Positions 58,016 to 64,000 of a stretch of 64,000 nucleotides of DNA are shown here, in pieces. Position numbers and translations under genes: made by a program. Positions within the stretch are counted from its first letter, which is position 1. Every line of letters starts with the position of its first letter. This DNA is from Diplodia intermedia. Its lineage: Eukaryota; Ascomycota; Dothideomycetes; Botryosphaeriales; Botryosphaeriaceae. The DNA is taken from the NCBI GenBank assembly GCA_021495925.1, contig JAKEKT010000121.1:28844-92843 (forward strand), in the 5' to 3' direction. The notes under the pieces are model-generated. The model was not told the DNA's origin. It was given only the letters and a program-made list of their open reading frames with translations, and did no database searches.

Positions 58016-60064
58016 ATGCGCCTTCTCGCTGCTTCTCTCGCTGCCCTCTCTTGGGCCAGTGTGGCTTATGCCGCCGTCGAGTCTTTCGCACTGGATGGTC
58101 TTATGGACTCGTGAGTACCTCCGCATACCGCGGAAATCCTATGCTAATCACATATCAGAGCGTCGGCTAGTGGAACAGCCACAAACTCGGGTGGCTCCAT
58201 CAGCGTCAATGGCTATGCTGTTACAGTCCCGAAGAACATGATTGTCCAGTTCCCTGCCGCATGGATTCCGTGGAAAGACGTTGCCAACGACGGCAAGCTG
58301 AGTGGTTATGAGGTCGCCATCACTGGCAACATTGTGAATGGTGTTCCGATTGCGGCCCAGATTCAAATTTCACAGACTCTGTTGAATGCAGGTACTGGAA
58401 TCATTGAATCAGTCAATATTGGAAGCAACTCGTTCAAGCTCGTCGGTGGCCCCACTGTCGTCATCAACGACCCCAACGCCGTCTACTCAAACGGATACAC
58501 CGACAACCCTGCCTTCACAGCTGACGACGAGAACCCAAGCATCACTGCTTTCTCCGGCTTCCCCATGTGCATTCCCAGGTCCAACACCGATAGGCTGTGC
58601 CCACTCACTAACCGCCCTGGCTCTACCAATCCTGGTGCATCTACTTTGTAAGTCTACGTCTGATTACAGAGAAGCGCGCGGCTAACATACTTCAGTGCCG
58701 CTATTGACCCTCTGGTTATGGCACCTTTCATTCCCGGCGATTACGTGGAATGGTCCGGTATCACTGTCGGCGGTACCGTCTACGCTTATGCCATCGTTGC
58801 TGCCAACGTGCAGATCACTACGGATGGCAGCAAGGGCCAGCCTGTCTACATCCGGATGGAGGACGCCATTATTGGTGTAGTCGATTCCACCACGGGCGTT
58901 GCCGCGAACAACGAGTTCGGAGACACGAGGTTTATCGGATACACATCTGATTCCAACAACGCGAACGCAGCGGTGACGATCAATGCCATCGATGTTGATC
59001 CCTGTACCGGTGATGAGACCAACCGTCTCGTCGGTAGTGCCAGCCTGAAGGCCGGTGACGTGCGCAACAAGTTCACCTGGCGTGCGGATTCGACTGTCGC
59101 CACCACGTACACCAGGGAATACCGCATCATCACCGCGGCAGGCATCAAAAACACAACCAACGGCATCCTAGCCGGCCAGTACGTCCAACCGGTGACGGAG
59201 TGGATCTTCCCCGAGCCTCTCGTGCCCGGCATCAAGCCCCCGGCGTACAACTACGCCGTCTTCAACAACCTGGCCAACGGCATCTTCCAGGACGACTTCA
59301 AGTTTGGTCAGCTCGACCCTTGGCCGGGCGCAACCGCCCCCAGCCCGGCCGCCTGCGCCGCCCCCAAGCCTTCAACCACGGCCGCGGGCGGCACGGCCCT
59401 GACGCCCAAGGTGAACGTCGGCACCGCCGTCACCACCATCCCCGGCGCCCTCGCCACGCTGGCCGCCAAGGACGACTCGGGCAACGCCGCGTCCAACATC
59501 GCCTTTAGCTGGACCCAAGTCGAAGGGCCGAGCGTCTCTCTCGCACCATCCCAGGTCACCGCCGCTTCCCTCAGCTTCACGGCGCCGGCCCAAGCCACGG
59601 CCACGCCGCAGGTCAAGCGCGTCTTCCAGTGCACCATCACCACCACCAACAACGGCGGCGGCACCAAGGAGCTCAGCAGCAGCGCCAACGCCACCATCAC
59701 CACCGACGGCTCGCTCGCCGACACGGTCGTCATCGACACGTTCACGTGGACGACGCAGCAGGGCGGCACCCTCAACATCGCCGCCCACACCAACGTCCTG
59801 TGGGACCAGACCACCACCCCGGCCGGCCCCAAGCTCACTCTGCAGTTCGGCACCGCAGCGGGCACGGGCTTCACGGCAAGCGGCATCACTGGAGTGTACG
59901 CTGGTGGTGGTAAGTGGACCTTTGGTGCGCGCAGCACCAAGAAGCCTGCGTCCATCAAGGTCATATCCGATCGGAAGGGTACGGCGCAGCTGACGGCGAC
60001 AACGGCGAGGAAGAGGAGCTTGGGGGGCAGTGCCATGTTCAGGAGCGGTGAGGTCGAGGAATGA
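58016..60064 (+). CDS. secreted Ala/Thr-rich protein, function unknown
   Basis: Exons 58016-58110, 58159-58647 and 58696-60064 (introns 48 bp each, GCTAAC-type branch sites) give 650 aa. A classical signal peptide (MRLLAASLAALSWASVAYA) begins it. Then comes a beta-rich domain (about 30-200: VTVPKNMIVQFPAAWIPWKD, PVYIRMEDAIIGVVDSTTGV) with few cysteines. The C-terminal 250 residues are Ala/Thr/Ser/Gly-rich and resemble PKD/Ig-like repeats (IAFSWTQVEGPSVSLAPSQV; TFTWTTQQGGTLNIAAHTNV). The end is basic and lacks an obvious GPI site. Probably an extracellular or wall-associated protein. No catalytic motif is seen and I do not recognise the family. Strong TATA box upstream. Confidence 0.87.
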
Positions 60065-61641
60065 AACAAGGATATGTTCATGATGTTACGTTTCTCTTTT
60101 CTCCTGTAAATATTGGGGCGGTTCGAGGCTTGAACCACTCTTTTTCCTTATACCTTTTTGGAGTTTGGGGTTCCTAACGACACTATCACTAAAACGTTCT
60201 TATGAGATAGATGGAGAGATCAATGCATATCTTCCACTCGATGTTTTTGTTCGATTGATTGTCTTACCATCAGTTTGCTTGAACATGCTCGTTGTATATT
60301 GACTGTTCCCATGGGAAAATAAGTGGCAACATAGAGTTCGACGTAAAAAGTCGTAGGGCATTGTTCAGGTAAGTTGAAGGCCATAGAAGGGAAACGATCT
60401 GCAGAGTGGGTCCTTGAGGAGCTCAGTGCAGGTGAAGTTGGTTATTACTTCATCGTCGTCACCACTGTTCGAACCAGGCCTGGTGCAATCATCGTTTTTC
60501 TTTCTTCGAAATGGACATGCAGTTCGAACATTGACAAAAGAAAACTACGCAGCCTGTCCCCGACCCCATTTGTCATGGGGGAGCGGCTTCGTGCAGGAAA
60601 AACCCCAAGACTGACCCTGTCCCTAAGGAGCTGGCAAGGTTTTTATTGGTGGAGCGTCTCTTTGAATTTCTTTTGTTTTCGCCTAGATCAAGTGAAGTTA
60701 GCCTGTTCCTTTGGGTTGAATATCCTTAAGCTTTTTACTAATCTGTCACGAAGACCGTGGCGGTGCCCGTGGGCAAGAGCGAAAATCCACTTGCTGCTTT
60801 ATAATCACTTGGCAAGAACCGTCACGCTCTTAATTTTCCATGCCGCTCTCCGCCTGCCAAAACATGTCCATCAAGTCAAGTTTATGGACATCTGCTTCCC
60901 GGTGAGCTTATCGTGCTGCATTGGGATGTGCATGCGGAAGTTTGAGCATTCCAGTGATGTCCCAAAAAGGGTCAGTGGCATATCCTTTCTCCTTCAGATT
61001 CGGAGCCACGGGACCTATGATGATAGAGCGTGGAGACGCCAAGGTTCTCACGCCGGTGATCACCGAGCTTGTCGTATCTAGGCTGAACGTGGGGGCCAAA
61101 TATAAAGGGCCGATACTGGATGATGTTTCCATTAAGTATTCTTCAGGCGTATATTGCTGCTGCCTTGGAGGACGGTTGCAGAGATACGGGTCCCGGGCCA
61201 GCCGGAAAGTAGTAGGTGGAGCTGAGGAGATGAGCTTGCTGTGCCACAGATGGGGCTTGGGGGCCGTTTGGAGCTTTGACGATGCCCCAAACTCAAAGGA
61301 GAAGCGTGTTTTGTGTCATGGTGAAACGCGGCAGACGCGACTGCCCGATGCATCGCGGCAACCTTGTTCGTGCCAACGGTCACTAGCCGCTTCCTGCCCT
61401 GCATCCGGGCCCCACCATTGGCCGCTACATATAAATCCATTCACTCTCTCGTCCCCCATCCTCCAATGCCGGCTGCTCTCTTCACGGCGCTACTTCCCGC
61501 CCGAGCCGCAACCCGGCCGATCCCCCCAGGCGCCAACGACGGCGTGCTCTCGGCTAGCGCTGCTCCGTGCGATCGTCACCAACCTGATATCAGGCCGCTC
61601 AAAAGGCCGAGCACAACTTCAACCTCACCCCACTCGTCGCC
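60065..61641. other. spacer, 1.6 kb
   Basis: AT-richer up to about 60.9 kb. A 17-nt palindrome GGTTC-N7-GAACC at 60120-60136 sits in the 3' UTR of the secreted-protein gene. A 74-codon minus-strand ORF (60908-61132) is protein-like (see findings). TATAAA at about 61431 precedes the wax-synthase gene by about 210 bp. Confidence 0.4.
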
Positions 61642-62823
61642 ATGCCTTTCGCTCCTCTCCTGCTTGCCCCCGGCGCATTGGCCTTTGGCATCACCGAGAT
61701 CGCTTTCCTGGCCGTCTACGCAGCCGCCGTCTTGCTTGCTCCGAGCCATGCCACCCTCATCCGCCTCGCCGCTGTCATTGCCCTATTCGCCTTGACGTGC
61801 CTGCTTCAGGATGCTTTCTTTCAATGGTGCAGCAACCCCCACTGGAGGGGATTCGTTGCTGCTTCCATTCCCGTCCAACTCATGAGCGCCTCGGACGTCA
61901 TCTTCATCACTCGACTGAGCTCAGCCGCTATTCCGGGAAAGAACATCATCCACCGAGCCTACAAGGCCATCGTGCTTCTTCTCAATCTGCGCCGCATCGG
62001 GACAGTGTGGCAGGTGAAGAACATTCCGGCCACCACGTCACTGACCCGGTCTCAATTCCTCCAGGAGAGGATGTGCACCACCTTCGCCGCCTACCTCGCC
62101 CTGGATGCCATGGTTTCCGGCCCCGCCCCGCCCACATCCATGATAACCGTCCGGAAGCAGACCCTCTTCGACCTCCAGGCCCTATCGCGGGACGACATCA
62201 TCTTCCGCGTCGCCGGAAGCCTCTTCTACTGGTTCAGCGGCTTCCTCCTGCTCATCGTCGTCTCCAACACCGTCGCCATCGCCCTCGTCGCCACCGGCCT
62301 CAGCTCGCCACAGGACCGACCGCCGCTTTTCGGCTCCATCAAGGGCGCCTACACCATCCGTGGCTGCTGGGGAAATGTCTGGCATCAGTGCCTCCGCCGC
62401 GGCCTCACCACCCACGCCGACTTCGCGTCCGACAGAATCTTGCGCATCCCACGCGGCACGCTGCTGTCGCGGTACACGCGCATCTTCACCGTCTTCCTCA
62501 TCTCCGGCATCATCCACCACGTCTGCGTCCGCGGCATGGGCGTGCCGAGCGAGGAGTCGGGCGGCCTCGTCTTCTTCCCGCTGCAGGCGCTGGGCATCAT
62601 GGCCGAGGACGCCGTGCAGGCGGCGCTGGTGGGGAAGACGGGCTTCAGAAATGCGCGAGTGAGGCGGCTCTTCGGGTACGTGTGGGTCGTTGCCTACTTG
62701 GGCTGGTCGACGCCGACGTGGTTTTACCCGCAGTCGAGGGTAGGTACGGACATGGAGATTTTGTTGCCGGTCAGGGTGGCGAGGCCGTTGGTTGGGAAGC
62801 TCAGAGGATTTGTGAAGGCGTGA
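61642..62823 (+). CDS. wax-synthase-domain membrane acyltransferase
   Basis: Intronless, 393 aa, multi-pass. Hydrophobic helices occur at about 5-30, 38-58, 205-230 and in the C-terminal third. The wax-synthase / MBOAT-like core is present: SIKGAYTIRGCWGNVWHQCL (the family WxxxWHQ-type block at about 235-255) and the catalytic-type histidine in FTVFLISGIIHHVCVRGMGV (about 285). Fungal relatives transfer acyl groups to alcohols or secondary metabolites, often in biosynthetic clusters (for example trichothecene Tri7-like). Here no backbone synthase or P450 is adjacent, so the substrate is unknown. A 644-codon ORF in another frame across it is a GC shadow. Confidence 0.88.
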   Translation: MPFAPLLLAPGALAFGITEIAFLAVYAAAVLLAPSHATLIRLAAVIALFALTCLLQDAFFQWCSNPHWRGFVAASIPVQLMSASDVIFITRLSSAAIPGKNIIHRAYKAIVLLLNLRRIGTVWQVKNIPATTSLTRSQFLQERMCTTFAAYLALDAMVSGPAPPTSMITVRKQTLFDLQALSRDDIIFRVAGSLFYWFSGFLLLIVVSNTVAIALVATGLSSPQDRPPLFGSIKGAYTIRGCWGNVWHQCLRRGLTTHADFASDRILRIPRGTLLSRYTRIFTVFLISGIIHHVCVRGMGVPSEESGGLVFFPLQALGIMAEDAVQAALVGKTGFRNARVRRLFGYVWVVAYLGWSTPTWFYPQSRVGTDMEILLPVRVARPLVGKLRGFVKA

Positions 62824-64000
62824 TTCACGGCAAATACGTGGAGGGGGAGCGGTGATAGTTGGCCTCATTAGCAGGGTCAGCATAGATAACGGATGAGTGA
62901 GTTCTTGCAAAGGCGTGTACGCATAACATCGATTGACTAATGGAGCCCTCTAAATTTTGCGGCGTGTGTTGCTTACCGGTTTATGGTCTGCTGATCAAAC
63001 AGTGTTACACTGCCTGCCGAGAGGGAACACACGAGCCACATAGACGGTCGCTAGGAAATGGAGAGCGGAGCAATCTTGCATTTTCGGAACCGGGGAAGCC
63101 CTCAAAGAACGAAAGGCTTAGACGCCTATTGCCTGGATGAAGGAGACAAGTATCTGAAAAGCCCTTTTTGGAAGATCTTGGGGCGGAATACTTGAATACG
63201 GTCGCAATATCTTGCTTCAGTCTTGCAATCGCAAGGTTCGAAAAGTTTGTCCGATTTGTGCCAAAACATGTTGTCGACCAAACGGAGCTGATTTGACGAT
63301 GCATCTCATCTCCGCTCGAGGATTTCCTGAAAGTCTGAGATGAAGGCCACGAGGTAGTTCATTTGAGTAGGAACTTTTCCCCAGTGTTTGCAAAGAGCGT
63401 TTGAACCCTCAGCTGGCTCAATGAGCTCCCCAAAACCGCGCCCAAACAGGGATACTGCTCGTGTAAAACTGACAAAATCCATCCATCATCTGCCAGCGTT
63501 GTCAATCATCTTCACTCGAGGACACAATGTACCCCAGGAAGTTGCCACGTCCATGAAATCGTATTCTGCCAGATACCTTCGGGGAGTGAACACGAGCGTC
63601 TTCTCCGGGGCCGATGCGCTGATCTGATGCTCCAGTATCTGCTCCAGAATGTGGATTTGGCACTCAACGCAGTCTGGTGTCATCTGCATGGGAGACGCCT
63701 TTCTGCGCCACGGGCTCCAGAGCATTTTCATCTCAGCCTGTGAATATATTCTATCAATTGACAATCATGAAGGCTAAAAACCACACAGAACCTTCGCTTT
63801 AGGAGTCCAACTGTAGTTTGAATTGATTGCGAGTTCCGAGGATCAAATGGTGGTAGATGATTACTGTAACCACCAAAAAAAAAAAGAAGGGGGGCGGGCG
63901 CCCTGCCGGCGGGTCGTCATGCGTGCGAGGCTAGCTGGCTGGGCAACCCAACGCTGGCTGTGATATGGTGGAAGAATTCAGGGGCAGAAGAGGGAGTGAT
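62824..64000. other. right-edge spacer with a possible broken gene
   Basis: AT-richer sequence containing the minus-strand relic listed at 63306-63737 and an A-run at about 63875-63886. No intact gene. Confidence 0.35.
63306..63737 (-). pseudogene. partial or broken gene at the right edge
   Basis: From a CAG acceptor-like site at 63738 the minus strand reads protein-like sequence (CVECQIHILEQILEHQISAS; KTLVFTPRRYLAEYDFMDVA) to an in-frame TGA at 63486-63488, and then continues in the same frame for 60 codons (MDFVSFTRAVSLFGRGFGEL; NYLVAFISDFQEILERR) to a stop at 63306. Either a nonsense change broke a gene whose first exon lies towards or beyond the window edge, or a 43-bp intron (GTACAT..GGCAG) removes the stop and shifts frame. 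Family not recognised. Confidence 0.3.

Noticed and set aside
60120..60136. GGTTC..GAACC hairpin as a possible tRNA T-arm
   Set aside because: The loop does not have the TTCRANY pattern and no acceptor, D or anticodon arms flank it; more likely a 3'-UTR hairpin.
58016..62823. secreted protein plus acyltransferase as a biosynthetic cluster
   Set aside because: No polyketide, peptide or terpene synthase, P450, transporter or regulator lies nearby, and the two genes share no pathway evidence.
60921..62855. 644-codon plus-strand ORF over the wax-synthase gene
   Set aside because: Lies in a different frame from the membrane protein. It is extremely Pro/Arg/His/Ser-rich and explained by high third-position GC.

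Overview
The window is nuclear DNA of a filamentous ascomycete (Pezizomycotina), most likely a Dothideomycete. The signs are short introns (mostly 49-68 bp) with GT..AG ends and CTAAC/CTGAC-like branch sites, GC-rich coding sequence, 0.3-4 kb spacers and fungus-restricted families: the pH receptor PalH, a DUF4112 protein, a BPI-fold/DUF4449-type protein, a wax-synthase-domain protein and a fungal Mvp1 with a long N-terminus. The class-level placement is an inference. I see 21 convincing protein-coding genes, one plausible hypothetical gene, three candidate relics or partial genes and one short inverted-repeat transposon. I see no tRNA, rRNA or CRISPR and no secondary-metabolite cluster.

Layout. 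0-9 kb: an MDR oxidoreductase (+), an ATF/CREB bZIP factor (-) and a Sec2-domain protein (+). 9-17.4 kb is gene-poor: one small conserved-looking gene (12.4 kb), a probable decayed gene (9.15-10.2 kb), microsatellites, an AT-rich relic (16.1-16.7 kb) and a 238-bp TA-flanked element (17.0 kb). 17.4-23.4 kb: PTM1-like Golgi 7-TM protein (-) and Ncs2/Ctu2 tRNA thiolase subunit (+), divergent from a 338-bp spacer, then a fungal multi-pass membrane protein (+). 23.8-30.7 kb: DUF4112 protein (-), decapping enzyme Dcp2 (+), mitochondrial Iba57 (+). 31-42 kb, all minus: bestrophin-like channel, Dcn1, a hypothetical gene overlapping its 5' end, Mvp1, PalH. 42.7-50.6 kb: NAD(P) reductase (+), F-box/RCC1 Saf1-like (+), uracil phosphoribosyltransferase (-), fluoride exporter Fex (+). 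53-64 kb: BPI-fold protein (+), secreted Ala/Thr-rich protein (+), wax-synthase-domain acyltransferase (+), and a broken or partial gene at the right edge (-).

The genes are mostly independent housekeeping functions (mRNA decapping, cullin neddylation, Fe-S assembly, tRNA thiolation, endosomal sorting, pyrimidine salvage, fluoride export, pH sensing). I see no operon-like pathway. Exon joins were worked out by hand, and each gene model sums to a whole number of codons. The observations most worth checking are two competing N-termini for Dcn1, the TA-flanked MITE, and the chain of decayed reading frames at 9.15-10.2 kb. I did not find a convincing new multi-gene system.
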